DNA of 64,000 nt from Streptomyces sp. NRRL WC-3618 (lineage in GTDB: Bacteria > Actinomycetota > Actinomycetes > Streptomycetales > Streptomycetaceae): assembly GCF_001280005.1 (NCBI RefSeq), contig NZ_LGDW01000237.1, forward strand, positions 1 to 64,000, written 5' to 3'. Positions 15,643 through 24,164 of this stretch are shown here, piece after piece; within the stretch, counting starts at the first letter, position 1; each line of letters opens with the position of its first letter. The notes under the pieces were generated by a model. That model did no database searches. It was not told where the DNA came from and saw only the letters and a program-made list of their open reading frames with translations. Made by a program: the position numbers and the translations under genes.

Positions 15643-18254
15643 CCGCCACTGATGGGGCCACCCCCACAATCGTCCTCGTCGGCCACGGCATGGTCGGCCA
15701 GCGCTTCCTCGAAGCGCTCGCCGAGCGCGGCCTGACCGCCGCCCACCGGGTGGTCGTACTGTGCGAGGAACCGCGTCCGGCGTACGACCGCGTGGCGCTG
15801 ACCTCGTACTTCTCGGGCAAGACGCCCGAGGACCTCTCGATGACCGACCTGGCGTTCATCGAGAAGGAGGGCATCGAGCTGCACATCGGTGACCCCGCCG
15901 AGACCATCGACCGCGAGGCGAAGCGGGTGACCGCCCGCTCGGGTCTGGTCGTCGACTACGACATCCTGGTCCTGGCCACCGGCTCCTACCCCTTCGTACC
16001 GCCGGTCCCGGGCAAGGACGCCAAGGGCTGCTTCGTCTACCGCACCATCGACGACCTCCTCGCCATCGAGGAGTACGCCAGTACCCGTACGACGGGTGCC
16101 GTGGTCGGCGGTGGTCTGCTCGGACTCGAGGCGGCCGGCGCGCTGAAGGGCCTCGGACTCACCTCCCACATCGTCGAGTTCGCGCCGCGGCTGATGCCGG
16201 TGCAGGTCGACGACGGCGGCGGCGCGGCGCTGCTGCGCACCATCGAGGACATGGGCCTGTCCGTCCACACGGGCGTGGGCACGCAGGAGATCGTCGTCGG
16301 CGAGGACGGCGCGGTCACCGGGATGAAGCTGTCCGACGGCAGCGAACTCGCCACCGACCTGGTGGTGTTCAGCGCCGGTGTCCGGCCGAGGGACCAACTC
16401 GCCCGGGACTGCGGCCTGTCCGTCGGTGAGCGCGGCGGCATCACGGTCGACGAGCAGTGCCGTACGGTCAGCGACCCGCATGTCTTCGCGATCGGCGAGT
16501 GCGCGCTCGCCGCCGACGGCCGGGTGTACGGCCTGGTCGCCCCCGGTTACGAGCAGGCCGAGACGGCCGCCGCGACCATCGCCGCCGACGAGGCGGAGCA
16601 GTTGTCGTTCACGGGCGCCGACCTCTCCACCAAGCTGAAGCTGCTCGGTGTCGACGTGGCGTCGTTCGGCGACGCGCACGGCACCGCCGAGGACTGCCTC
16701 GACGTCGTCTACTCCGACTCCCGCTCGGGTATCTACAAGAAGCTCGTCATCGGCCGCGACGGCACGCTGCTCGGCGGCATCCTCGTCGGCGACGCGGAGG
16801 CCTACGGCACGCTGCGCGCGTTCACCGGTACGGTTCCGCCGGTCTCCCCCGAGTCCCTGGTGCTCCCGGCCGGCGCGGGCGGCCCGGTCCAGCTCGGCCC
16901 GACGGCGCTGCCGGACACCGCGATCATCTGCTCCTGCAACAACGTCACCAAGGGCACGATCCGGGGCGCGGTCACCGAGCACAGCTGCACATCCGTGCCC
17001 GAGGTGAAGAAGTGCACCAAGGCCGGTACGACGTGCGGGAGTTGCGTCAAGGTCCTCGGCCAGCTCGTCACCGCCGAGCTGGAGGCGAGCGGTGTCGTCG
17101 TCGACAAGGGCCTGTGCGGCTGCTTCGCGCAGACCCGCGAGGAGCTGTACGAGATCGTCCTCGCCCTGCGTATCAACACCTACCAGGACCTGCTGGACCG
17201 TTACGGCCGCGACCACGCCAGGGGCGGTGACGGCTGCGACGTCTGCAAGCCGGCCGTCGCCTCGATCATCGCCTCCCTCGCCCCGACCATCGGTGCGAGC
17301 GGCTACGTCCTCGACGGCGAGCAGGCGGCGCTGCAGGAGACCAACGACCACTTCCTCGCCAACCTCCAGAAGAACGGCTCGTACTCCGTCGTCCCGCGCA
17401 TCCCCGGCGGTGAGATCACCCCTGAGGGTCTGATCGTCATCGGGGAGATCGCCCGCGACTTCGGCCTCTACACGAAGATCACCGGCGGTCAGCGGATCGA
17501 CATGTTCGGCGCGCGCGTCGAGCAACTCCCGCTGATCTGGACGCGGTTGGTGGACGCCGGCTTCGAGTCGGGCCACGCCTACGGCAAGTCGCTGCGCACG
17601 GTGAAGTCCTGTGTCGGCCAGACCTGGTGCCGTTACGGCGTCCAGGACTCCGTCCGGATGGCGATCGACCTGGAGCTGCGCTACCGGGGGCTCAGGTCGC
17701 CGCACAAGCTCAAGTCTGCGGTGTCGGGCTGCGCCCGCGAGTGCGCCGAGGCCCAGTCCAAGGACTTCGGCATCATCGCCACCTCGGGCGGCTGGAACCT
17801 GTACGTCGGCGGCAACGGCGGCGCGACCCCGCGCCACGCGGACCTGCTGGCCCAGGATCTGAACGACGCCGAACTGATCAGGCTGATCGACCGGTTCCTG
17901 ATGTTCTACATCCGCACCGCCGACCGTCTTGAGCGCACGTCGACCTGGCTGGAGCGGCTCCCCGGCGGCCTGGACCACGTACGGGACGTGGTCGTGGAGG
18001 ACTCCCTCGGCATCTGCGAGGAGCTGGAGTCGCTGATGACCGCGCATGTCGCCCACTACCGCGACGAGTGGGCCGACACCATCAACGACCCCGAGAAGCT
18101 CGCCCGGTTCGTGTCCTTCGTGAACGCGCCGGACACCCCGGACCCGGTCGTCGGCTTCGTCCCCGAGCGCGACCAGATCAAGCCCGACCTGCCGCTGCTG
18201 TCCATCGGCCTGCGCCCCGCCGACGACGTCCTGGAAGGAAGTGCCCAGCGATGA
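15639..18254 (+). CDS. nirB: Nitrite reductase (NADH) large subunit
   Basis: This 871-residue siroheme enzyme reduces nitrite to ammonia with NADH in the cytoplasm. The domains in order are an FAD/NAD(H) reductase (about 1-400) and BFD-like [2Fe-2S] cysteine clusters. The first cluster is CSCNNVTKG with TCGSC near residues 431-468, and GCDVC lies near 533. The ferredoxin-like and siroheme/[4Fe-4S] halves follow. The cluster ligands are present as CVGQTWC near 657 and CARECA near 697. GGAGG lies before the ATG, which overlaps the previous stop (ATGA). nirD overlaps its end in the same way, so the three genes form one operon. Confidence 0.95.
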   Translation: MTATDGATPTIVLVGHGMVGQRFLEALAERGLTAAHRVVVLCEEPRPAYDRVALTSYFSGKTPEDLSMTDLAFIEKEGIELHIGDPAETIDREAKRVTARSGLVVDYDILVLATGSYPFVPPVPGKDAKGCFVYRTIDDLLAIEEYASTRTTGAVVGGGLLGLEAAGALKGLGLTSHIVEFAPRLMPVQVDDGGGAALLRTIEDMGLSVHTGVGTQEIVVGEDGAVTGMKLSDGSELATDLVVFSAGVRPRDQLARDCGLSVGERGGITVDEQCRTVSDPHVFAIGECALAADGRVYGLVAPGYEQAETAAATIAADEAEQLSFTGADLSTKLKLLGVDVASFGDAHGTAEDCLDVVYSDSRSGIYKKLVIGRDGTLLGGILVGDAEAYGTLRAFTGTVPPVSPESLVLPAGAGGPVQLGPTALPDTAIICSCNNVTKGTIRGAVTEHSCTSVPEVKKCTKAGTTCGSCVKVLGQLVTAELEASGVVVDKGLCGCFAQTREELYEIVLALRINTYQDLLDRYGRDHARGGDGCDVCKPAVASIIASLAPTIGASGYVLDGEQAALQETNDHFLANLQKNGSYSVVPRIPGGEITPEGLIVIGEIARDFGLYTKITGGQRIDMFGARVEQLPLIWTRLVDAGFESGHAYGKSLRTVKSCVGQTWCRYGVQDSVRMAIDLELRYRGLRSPHKLKSAVSGCARECAEAQSKDFGIIATSGGWNLYVGGNGGATPRHADLLAQDLNDAELIRLIDRFLMFYIRTADRLERTSTWLERLPGGLDHVRDVVVEDSLGICEELESLMTAHVAHYRDEWADTINDPEKLARFVSFVNAPDTPDPVVGFVPERDQIKPDLPLLSIGLRPADDVLEGSAQR

Positions 18255-18622
18255 CCCTGGCACCCGAGACGACCGACCTGAAGATCCAACTCCGCCTCGA
18301 CAACAGCGCCGACGGCGACGACAGCTGGTTCACGGTCTGCGACCTGAGCCTCCTGCTGCCGGGCCGTGGAGTGGCGGCCCTGCTGCCCGACGGCCGGCAG
18401 GCCGCCGTCTTCCGCGACCGCGCGGGCGCCCTGTACGCCATCGACAACCGTGACCCGTTCGGCGGCGCGGCGGTCCTCTCCCGCGGCCTGACCGGCACCC
18501 ACCAGGGCCGCCCGTATGTCGCCTCGCCGCTCCTGAAGCAGCGCTTCGACCTGGAGACGGGCCGCTGCCTGGACGACGAGACGGTGGCGGTGACGGCGTA
18601 CGAGGTGCGTACCGCCGCCTGA
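18251..18622 (+). CDS. nirD: Nitrite reductase (NADH) small subunit
   Basis: This 123-residue Rieske-fold protein lacks the Cys-His pairs that would bind an iron-sulfur cluster, as is usual for NirD. It therefore acts as a structural or docking subunit for NirB. The ATG overlaps the nirB stop codon, which implies translational coupling; GGAAGG lies about 12 bases upstream. The conserved YAIDNRDPFGGAAVLSRG segment confirms the family. A 16-bp hairpin closes the operon. Confidence 0.93.
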   Translation: MTLAPETTDLKIQLRLDNSADGDDSWFTVCDLSLLLPGRGVAALLPDGRQAAVFRDRAGALYAIDNRDPFGGAAVLSRGLTGTHQGRPYVASPLLKQRFDLETGRCLDDETVAVTAYEVRTAA

Positions 18623-18651
18623 CCCACCTGACCACCCGACTGATGCTGCTT

Positions 18652-18693
18652 GTGAGCGGCGCCCCGGCCTCAACCTGCCGGGGCGCCGCTCAC
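18652..18693. terminator. Bidirectional terminator, nir operon/SDR gene
   Basis: A perfect 16-bp stem with a 10-nt loop lies between the convergent nirD and short-chain dehydrogenase genes. It is one of the strongest hairpins in the window. Confidence 0.9.
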
Positions 18694-18695
18694 GT

Positions 18696-19622
18696 TCATG
18701 ACTTCAGGCCCTCGTACGTCACCCCGGTGAGCTGCTCGGAGGCGGCCCAAAGGCGTTCCCCCGCGCGGTCGTCGAGGGTCCAGGAAGCGCGCCACGACGT
18801 GGCGGGCGAGCCGCGCCAGCCCAGGATCCGGGGGCCGATGAACGCGTCGGGCCGTACGTCCGGTGCGGCGGCCGCGTACAGGGTGGGCAGGGCGCCCGCC
18901 TCGGCGGACTGGGCGAAGAAGCGGTTGCCGATCTCCATCATCCGCTCGGCGCCCTTGCGGCCCTGCATCTTCGGCGCGGCGGTCTGGAGGTTGGTGGCGG
19001 CGTACCCGGGGTGCGCGGCGGCGGCCACGACACCGGAGCCGGTCGCGGCCAGCCTGCGCGCCAGCTCGTGCGTGAAGAGCAGGTTGGCCGTCTTGGAACG
19101 TCCGTACGCGGTCCAACGCCGGTAGTTCCGTTGACTGTTGAGGTCGTGAATGTCGATGTTGCCGAGGAGGTGAGCACCGCTGGAGAGGTTCACGATCCGG
19201 GCGCCGGGCGTACCGAGCAGCCTCGGGAAGAGCAGCCCGGTGAGCGCGAAGTGCCCGAGGTGGTTGACCCCGAACTGCGTCTCGAACCCGTCCGCCGTCG
19301 TCCCGTACGGCATCGCCATCACGCCCGCGTTGTTGACGAGGAGATCGAGGCGCTCGTACGGGAGCTCGTCCACGAACTCCCGTACGGAGCCCAGGTCTCC
19401 GAGGTCCAGCGGCCAGAACTCGGCGATGGCGTCCGGCACTTCGGCAAGCAGCCGCCCCACCGCCTCGTTCCCGCGCACCTCGCTCCGGCAGGCGAGCACC
19501 ACCCGCGCCCCCTTGCGCGCCAACTCCCGTGCGGTGACGTACCCGAGACCGCTGTTGGCGCCGGTGACGACGGCGATCCGGCCGTTCTGGTCGGGGATGT
19601 CCTGCGCGTTCCAGCCCGGCAT
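18696..19622 (-). CDS. Short-chain dehydrogenase/reductase
   Basis: This 308-residue SDR has the cofactor motif TGANSGLG (residues 20-27), NNAG (97-100), the catalytic Ser near 147 and YGRSK (Tyr173, Lys177). Arg46 after the second strand (ACRSE) favours NADP(H). It is similar to retinol-dehydrogenase-like SDRs of Streptomyces; the substrate is unknown. GGAGG lies about 11 bases before the ATG. It starts 136 bp downstream of the methyltransferase gene on the same strand. Confidence 0.88.
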   Translation of the reverse strand: MPGWNAQDIPDQNGRIAVVTGANSGLGYVTARELARKGARVVLACRSEVRGNEAVGRLLAEVPDAIAEFWPLDLGDLGSVREFVDELPYERLDLLVNNAGVMAMPYGTTADGFETQFGVNHLGHFALTGLLFPRLLGTPGARIVNLSSGAHLLGNIDIHDLNSQRNYRRWTAYGRSKTANLLFTHELARRLAATGSGVVAAAAHPGYAATNLQTAAPKMQGRKGAERMMEIGNRFFAQSAEAGALPTLYAAAAPDVRPDAFIGPRILGWRGSPATSWRASWTLDDRAGERLWAASEQLTGVTYEGLKS

Positions 19623-19758
19623 GTTCGGATGACCTCCATGAGCGACGGGTCCGGCGGTTCTGGCGTCCCGGGCATGTGTCCGGATCCGGATCCCGATTCG
19701 CGTACAGACTGCGCCGGATCGGCTCCCATGGCCAGTTCTACGCCCTGTGACGCGCGTG

Positions 19759-20589
19759 TCAGGGCTTGCGGCCCACTCCGCAGTAGGCGTCGACGGCCGA
19801 GGCGGGACCTGCCGGGCCCCGGAGGTCGGGGCGCCACAGGGGAACCTGGACGACGCCGGGTTCCACCAGGTCGAGGCCGTCGAAGAACGCGGCGATCTCC
19901 TCGACGCTCCGCACGTAGTACGGGACGGCGCCGCTCGCGTTGTACGCGTCCGACGCGGCGATCATGCCCTCACTGGTCGCGGTGCTGTCGCTGATCACCA
20001 GATGGCTGCCCGACGGCAGGCCCGCCATGAGCCGGCCGACCAGGTCGCACGCCTGTTTGTGGTCGGCGACATGGCCGAGCGTGTTGAGGATCATCAGGGC
20101 GACCGGCCGGGAGAGGTCCAGGGTGTCGGCGGCGGCTTCGAGGATGGCCTCGGGGTCGTACAGGTCTGCGTTCAGATAGACGGTCCGGCCCTCGGGGGTG
20201 CTGCCGAGCAGGGCGTCCGCGTGGGCCAGCACGATCGGGTCGTTGTCGACGTACACGATTCTGGCGTCCGGGGCGGCGCGCTGCGCGACCTCGTGGGTGT
20301 TGTCGGCGGTCGGCAGGCCGGTGCCGACGTCCAGGAACTGGCGTACGCCCTGCTCGTCGGCGAGGTGGCGGACGGCGCGTCCTAAGAAGTGCCGGCTCGT
20401 GACCGCGACGTCGACGAGCCCGGGGAAGATCTCCTTGATCTGGTCCCCGATCTCCCGGTCGACCTCGTAGTTGTCCTTGCCGCCGACGAAGTAGTTCCAG
20501 AAGCGGGCCGAGTGGGGCTTGGAGGTGTCGATGTGCGCCCGGGGCCGTGCGCCGGTGCCGACCGAGGGGGTGGGGTCGTCGTTCAACAC
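19759..20589 (-). CDS. SAM-dependent methyltransferase, DUF574 type (copy 2)
   Basis: This 276-residue paralogue of the 8.9-kb methyltransferase shares IDTSKPHSARFWNY, GGKDNYEVD, FLDVGTGLPT and YVDND. I place the start at GTG 20589 because AGGAG lies 8 bases upstream. The longer frame to 20658 only translates an 18-bp tandem repeat into a Thr-rich tail that the paralogue lacks. Leu69 is a TTA codon (20383-20385), so translation should depend on bldA. The substrate is unknown. Confidence 0.88.
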   Translation of the reverse strand: MLNDDPTPSVGTGARPRAHIDTSKPHSARFWNYFVGGKDNYEVDREIGDQIKEIFPGLVDVAVTSRHFLGRAVRHLADEQGVRQFLDVGTGLPTADNTHEVAQRAAPDARIVYVDNDPIVLAHADALLGSTPEGRTVYLNADLYDPEAILEAAADTLDLSRPVALMILNTLGHVADHKQACDLVGRLMAGLPSGSHLVISDSTATSEGMIAASDAYNASGAVPYYVRSVEEIAAFFDGLDLVEPGVVQVPLWRPDLRGPAGPASAVDAYCGVGRKP

Positions 20590-20610
20590 GACAGAGTCTC
20601 CTGTAGTTCT

Positions 20611-20652
20611 TGTGGTTTCTGCGGTTCCTGTGGTTTCTGCGGTTCCTGTGGT
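20611..20652. repeat. 18-bp tandem repeat in 5' leader
   Basis: Two perfect copies and one third of a third copy of TGTGGTTTCTGCGGTTCC lie 22-63 bp upstream of the methyltransferase start, with a degenerate copy nearer the gene. They fall in the leader or promoter rather than in the gene, given the start chosen. Confidence 0.9.
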
Positions 20653-20825
20653 GATCATTGGGCACCAACGTAGGTCAACTCGCCACCTCCGCAGAGGAGT
20701 TGGCGAGATCCACCGGCGGACAGCAGAGGATTCCGGCCATCGCGGACGTCACGGGGACACCCCCTGCGCGTACATGACAATTCCATCCCGCCGTCAATGT
20801 CAGTGGTGCGCAGTACGTTGTGGGC

Positions 20826-21413
20826 ATGGGCGTGTACCTGGTCGATGTCGATGCGGAGGAGTGGTTCGGTGAGGGCGAGGAGGGGTGGTCGGAGATCGCG
20901 GCGGGCCTGAACGCGGAGCTGGTACGACGCGGTCTGCCCCGGTACGAATCGGTACCCGAGGCGGCGGGCTTCGTACGCGGCTCAGGACAGTCCTTCGAGG
21001 AGAAACTCGTCCCGCCGATGGACGGCCTCGTGGCGCTGTGCGAGGCACACCTCTCGGCGGCGGAGACGGCGACGCTCCTGGACTGGACGGTACTGGTGCC
21101 GGTGTCCCTGGACGAGGAGATCGAGCTGCCGGTCGAGTCCTCGTACTCCGACGAGACCGTGATCGCGGGTGCGCCTGAGGTCCTGGCAATCGCCCAGAAA
21201 CTGGCGACGGCGGTCGCGCTGCCGCCCGAGGTCCCGGAGATGTGCGACAACCTGGATCTGACGAACTGGTTCCTGGACGGCGCGGCGGAGAAGCTTGCGG
21301 CGACGCGGCCGGGGCCGTGGGGCGCGGATCTGGACGCGTCCTTCTATGTCGCCCTGTACCTGCGCGCGGCACAGCACTCGCTGAGACGGGGGTGCCCGGT
21401 CACCTATTGCTAG
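20826..21413 (+). CDS. Conserved hypothetical protein
   Basis: This 195-residue acidic, soluble protein begins MGVYLVDVDAEEWF and ends with an amphipathic segment rich in Ala and Leu. I recall similar proteins annotated only as hypothetical in Streptomyces. There is no signal peptide, membrane segment or catalytic motif. No Shine-Dalgarno precedes the ATG; TACGTT ends 6 bases upstream and could be a -10 for a leaderless transcript. A GTG at 20820 would add two residues. It is divergent from the methyltransferase gene. Confidence 0.7.
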   Translation: MGVYLVDVDAEEWFGEGEEGWSEIAAGLNAELVRRGLPRYESVPEAAGFVRGSGQSFEEKLVPPMDGLVALCEAHLSAAETATLLDWTVLVPVSLDEEIELPVESSYSDETVIAGAPEVLAIAQKLATAVALPPEVPEMCDNLDLTNWFLDGAAEKLAATRPGPWGADLDASFYVALYLRAAQHSLRRGCPVTYC

Positions 21414-21449
21414 AGGGTTCGTCTCCCGATTCCGGAGGTGGGCCTTCCG

Positions 21450-22013
21450 CTATTGCGGTGCGACGGCTTTGAGCCAGTCCTCGACGGCGAGGACATCCGC
21501 CCACTGCGGGAACAGCTTCTCGGTGAGCATCCGGTGCACCTCGGGGTCGGTGTCCAGGCAGGCATCCGCCAGGACGGTGAGGCCGAAGTCCAGGTCGATG
21601 GCGTGCCACAGGGTGGACAGCACCACAGCGCTGGTGGCGATGCCGGTGAGAACGAGGCTGTCGATGTCTCGCGCCCTGAGTACCAGGTCGAGGTCGCTGC
21701 CCGAGAACGCGCTCCCCCGCCTCTTGGTCACCACGATCTCCCCCTGGCGGGGCGCGACCTCATGATGGATCTCGGCGCCAGGGGTGCCCTGGATGAGCAG
21801 GCCGGCCCGCACGAGGTTCGCCATCGTCCGGTTACGAGGGCTGACTTCCGGATCGCCCGGCCGTAACCCCATCACCACGTAGATCACGGGGATGCCGGCG
21901 GCCCGGGCACCGTCGATCGCCCCGCGCAAGCGCGGCAGATATCCGGAACCGTCGTCGGCGATCGCCACGACGTCCCGTTGGACGTCCATCACCAGAAGTG
22001 CGGTGTTCGCCAT
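21450..22013 (-). CDS. Isochorismatase-fold hydrolase lacking the catalytic cysteine
   Basis: This 187-residue protein has the isochorismatase/nicotinamidase fold. The Asp of the triad is present (LLVMDVQRD) and so is the Lys (VVTKRRGSAFSGS). The position that normally holds Cys reads ATSAVVLST, with Ala. It may act like true isochorismatases, which need no Cys, or be a non-catalytic member. The ATG at 22013 follows GAGGGA. Leu50 is a TTA codon (21864-21866), suggesting bldA dependence. It lies 29 bp after the SCO6745-family gene and is likely co-transcribed. Confidence 0.82.
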   Translation of the reverse strand: MANTALLVMDVQRDVVAIADDGSGYLPRLRGAIDGARAAGIPVIYVVMGLRPGDPEVSPRNRTMANLVRAGLLIQGTPGAEIHHEVAPRQGEIVVTKRRGSAFSGSDLDLVLRARDIDSLVLTGIATSAVVLSTLWHAIDLDFGLTVLADACLDTDPEVHRMLTEKLFPQWADVLAVEDWLKAVAPQ

Positions 22014-22042
22014 GCCTGCCGTCCCTCGCCCTCTTCTCTCAC

Positions 22043-22930
22043 TCAAGCGCTCTCTGCGCTGAGGCGGTCGACCACCCACGGCACGAGCTCCTTGGCCACC
22101 GCAAGGCTGAACGGCCCCGCCAGTGAACGCAGTTCGGCGCAGGCGGCGGGACCGAGTGTGACGTAAGGGAGGGCGGCCAGTTGGTCGGTGGTGCGCTCGA
22201 ACTCCGCCCTGCGCCGCTTACCGTCCTCGGTCAGGGCCAGGTCGGGCCCCTCGTCGAGCCATCCACGCTCACGCAGGTTCAGCACGGCCTGCTCCCACTG
22301 CTCCGGCGTCCATCCCCGCGAGTCGCGCAGCACCTTCGCGTCGACGTCGCCCGTGGCGGCGTGCGTGACGAGAGCCTCGATCCCGCTCAGTCCGGCAGTC
22401 AGCAGTGCCGCCACGTGGCCGTCGCCACGGAACTCCCGCAACAGGGTCTGCGCGTGCCAGAGCACGAGGTGGGGTGCGTCCGGCCACGGCAGTGCGGCGT
22501 GCGCGGCGAAGAGGGGGCGGCCTTGTGGATGGTGCACGGTCGCTTCGGCGGCGGTACGGGCCAATTCCGCCGCGCGGGCCATGGCCGGTGAGGAGATGTC
22601 CGCGCCCAGGATGCGGCGGAGCGAGGCGTCCATCCCGGCGAGCCGGGCGGCGGTGAACTGCTGCGGCGTGGCGGCCTCCCATGCCGCGGGTATGGCTCGG
22701 CGCACCAGTTCGGGATTGAAGTTGTAGAACGTGGCGATGACCAGATCCGCCGGCGCGGCGCCGATCGCGGCGGAGCGGGACGCGAAGTATCCCGTCCTGG
22801 CGTCCACGCCCAACTCCGCGTACTGGCTTGCGGCTTCGGGCGAGAAGTAGACACCCCCGTGGTAGGGCTCGAGGGTCCTCCAGGTCTGGCGCGCGAAGGC
22901 CAGGCTGTCGGGGTCTGTGTTCTGCTTCAT
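22043..22930 (-). CDS. SCO6745 family protein
   Basis: This 295-residue protein has the features of the SCO6745 family: YFSPEA near residue 30, GYFASRSAAIG near 50, FYNFNPELV near 70, and a C-terminal winged-helix-like segment (GWTPEQWEQAVLNLRERG onward). The family is common in actinomycetes and its function is unknown; the C-terminal half looks like a DNA-binding or ligand-sensing MarR-like domain. The ATG at 22930 has no good ribosome site. It is first in a two-gene operon, with a perfect palindrome and a run of ten G residues in its promoter region. Confidence 0.8.
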   Translation of the reverse strand: MKQNTDPDSLAFARQTWRTLEPYHGGVYFSPEAASQYAELGVDARTGYFASRSAAIGAAPADLVIATFYNFNPELVRRAIPAAWEAATPQQFTAARLAGMDASLRRILGADISSPAMARAAELARTAAEATVHHPQGRPLFAAHAALPWPDAPHLVLWHAQTLLREFRGDGHVAALLTAGLSGIEALVTHAATGDVDAKVLRDSRGWTPEQWEQAVLNLRERGWLDEGPDLALTEDGKRRRAEFERTTDQLAALPYVTLGPAACAELRSLAGPFSLAVAKELVPWVVDRLSAESA

Positions 22931-22950
22931 GGGGGGTTCGCCGTCTCGTG

Positions 22951-22960
22951 GGGGGGGGGG
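22951..22960. repeat. Homopolymer G10 tract
   Basis: Ten consecutive G residues (C on the coding strand) lie 20 bp upstream of the SCO6745-family start. Such tracts slip in replication and are also a common sequencing error. Confidence 0.9.
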
Positions 22961-23011
22961 AAGTGCTGCTGTTCATCGAGCACACGACGGCGCGTGGGTG
23001 GTACACCCAAT

Positions 23012-23031
23012 CGTACCGTCTGGTCGGTACG
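23012..23031 (-). promoter_or_regulatory. TetR-like palindromic operator
   Basis: CGTACCG-N6-CGGTACG is a perfect 7-bp inverted repeat of 20 bp, 80 bp upstream of the SCO6745-family gene. Its length and form suit a TetR-family dimer. No TetR gene is adjacent, so the regulator is unknown. Confidence 0.5.
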
Positions 23032-23054
23032 TTATCGGAGAGCGGCTCCGGCGA

Positions 23055-23510
23055 CTACCGTCTTTCACGGCGATCGTCCGACATCAGCCATGCCTCCGCG
23101 TCCCGCCGGATCCGCGCCGCGTCGAAGGTCTCGTATTCCCGGATCACCGACCGGATCGTGCCTCGCTCCCGGTACTCGTCCATGATGGCGACATGCTCCG
23201 GCAGGCGTACGAACTCCGCCAGAGCGCGTCGCGCGGTCCACACCGAGACCGATCCGCAGCGGCGGGCCCAGGGCGCGACCCACAACCACATGCCGACCGC
23301 TCCCTCGAGACGCGGCCAGTGGCGCCGTAGCGCGAGACCGTGACGCGTGATGCCGGGCAGGTCTCGGTACGCGTCGCTGGTGAAGTCGGTGACGCTGACG
23401 ATCAGCGGGCCGCTCCGGCGACCGCTCGTGCCGCTGTCGGTACCCTTCGCCGCGACTCGCTCACTGAGGGAGTCCCCGGCCGGGCCCTGGCACCAGCGGC
23501 TCCTCAGCAT
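23055..23510 (-). CDS. Conserved hypothetical protein
   Basis: This protein of up to 151 residues has a core (from about residue 37, IVSVTDF) with SVSVWTARRALAEFVRLPEHVAIM. That resembles small alpha-beta barrel proteins related to monooxygenases; this is a weak guess. The ATG at 23510 overlaps the stop of the upstream gene by 7 bp, so the two are coupled. The first 35 residues are not obviously conserved. No signal or membrane segment is present. Confidence 0.6.
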   Translation of the reverse strand: MLRSRWCQGPAGDSLSERVAAKGTDSGTSGRRSGPLIVSVTDFTSDAYRDLPGITRHGLALRRHWPRLEGAVGMWLWVAPWARRCGSVSVWTARRALAEFVRLPEHVAIMDEYRERGTIRSVIREYETFDAARIRRDAEAWLMSDDRRERR

Positions 23511-24097
23511 GGCCTCGGCGTCCAGGACGGGTCACGGCCGAGCAGCGCGAGCAACCGTTCGCCTGGCGGGGCGTCGTCGGGGACGGCGATCCGTCGGCGG
23601 AACGCGGCGCCGGCCCCGCGGCCCTCGTCCGGGACAAGGGCGGCGACGCGCAGCGCGGCGGTGGTGAGTTCGTCGGTGGGCTCCCACGGGGCGCCGATCG
23701 TCACCGCGACGTCCCAGGCGTGCGCCACGTAGTCGAGCAGGTGGAAGCCGATCGCTGTGCGTCCGGGGACGGCGAAGCCCTCGCCGACCTCCGGCAGCGC
23801 GAACCGCCGCTCCAGCACGTCGTCCTCCGCGAACGCCGCGGTGACCTCGCTCACTGACGTCTCGTACGCTCCGGCCGGGTCATCGCCCACGTCGCCGTCG
23901 CGCCAAACGACCCACGGCTCACCCGCACCGCGGGCGGAGGCGGCGAATCCCTCGTTCTGGCTGACCAGATGGCGAACCAGGCCGTACAGGGTCCAGTCCG
24001 CGCAGGGCGTCGCCAACCTCAGGTGATCGGGCTTCACCTGGGAGACCAACTCCCCGGCCAGCAACAGCGCTTGGCGGTCCAGTCGTCGTATGTCCAT
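23504..24097 (-). CDS. TIGR03086 family metal-binding (DinB-like) protein
   Basis: This 197-residue protein belongs to the maleylpyruvate-isomerase-like/TIGR03086 group. It shows the N-terminal CADWTLYGLVRHLVSQNEGF motif and FHLLDYVAHAWDV, which provides His ligands for a metal. These proteins are thought to be mycothiol- or thiol-dependent enzymes. The ATG at 24097 has no ribosome site, but a good promoter ends 6 bases upstream, so the transcript is probably leaderless. It is divergent from the MocR regulator and a likely target of it. Confidence 0.8.
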   Translation of the reverse strand: MDIRRLDRQALLLAGELVSQVKPDHLRLATPCADWTLYGLVRHLVSQNEGFAASARGAGEPWVVWRDGDVGDDPAGAYETSVSEVTAAFAEDDVLERRFALPEVGEGFAVPGRTAIGFHLLDYVAHAWDVAVTIGAPWEPTDELTTAALRVAALVPDEGRGAGAAFRRRIAVPDDAPPGERLLALLGRDPSWTPRPC

Positions 24098-24103
24098 GGC
24101 CCG

Positions 24104-24164
24104 AGCGTAAAATCGCACGCGGTACAGGTCCAGAGCCAATAAGTTGCCGAACGGTTGGGCCAAT
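24104..24164 (-). promoter_or_regulatory. Leaderless promoter and candidate MocR sites
   Basis: On the minus strand TGGACC (24132-24127) and TACGCT (24109-24104) are 17 bp apart, and the -10 ends 6 bases before the ATG at 24097. The direct repeat GCCAAT occurs at 24135-24140 and 24159-24164. MocR/PdxR regulators bind direct repeats, so these could be the binding sites of the divergent regulator. The binding claim is inference. Confidence 0.45.

Noticed and set aside
15210..18263. A 1017-codon open frame antisense to the nir genes
   Set aside because: It is a shadow of high-GC coding sequence. The forward frame encodes complete nirB and nirD.
19742..19765. Terminator after methyltransferase 2
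   Set aside because: Only a 6-bp stem with a long loop overlapping the stop codon; too weak to list.
20590..20658. N-terminal extension of methyltransferase 2
   Set aside because: It is a translated tandem repeat, and a better start with AGGAG lies downstream.
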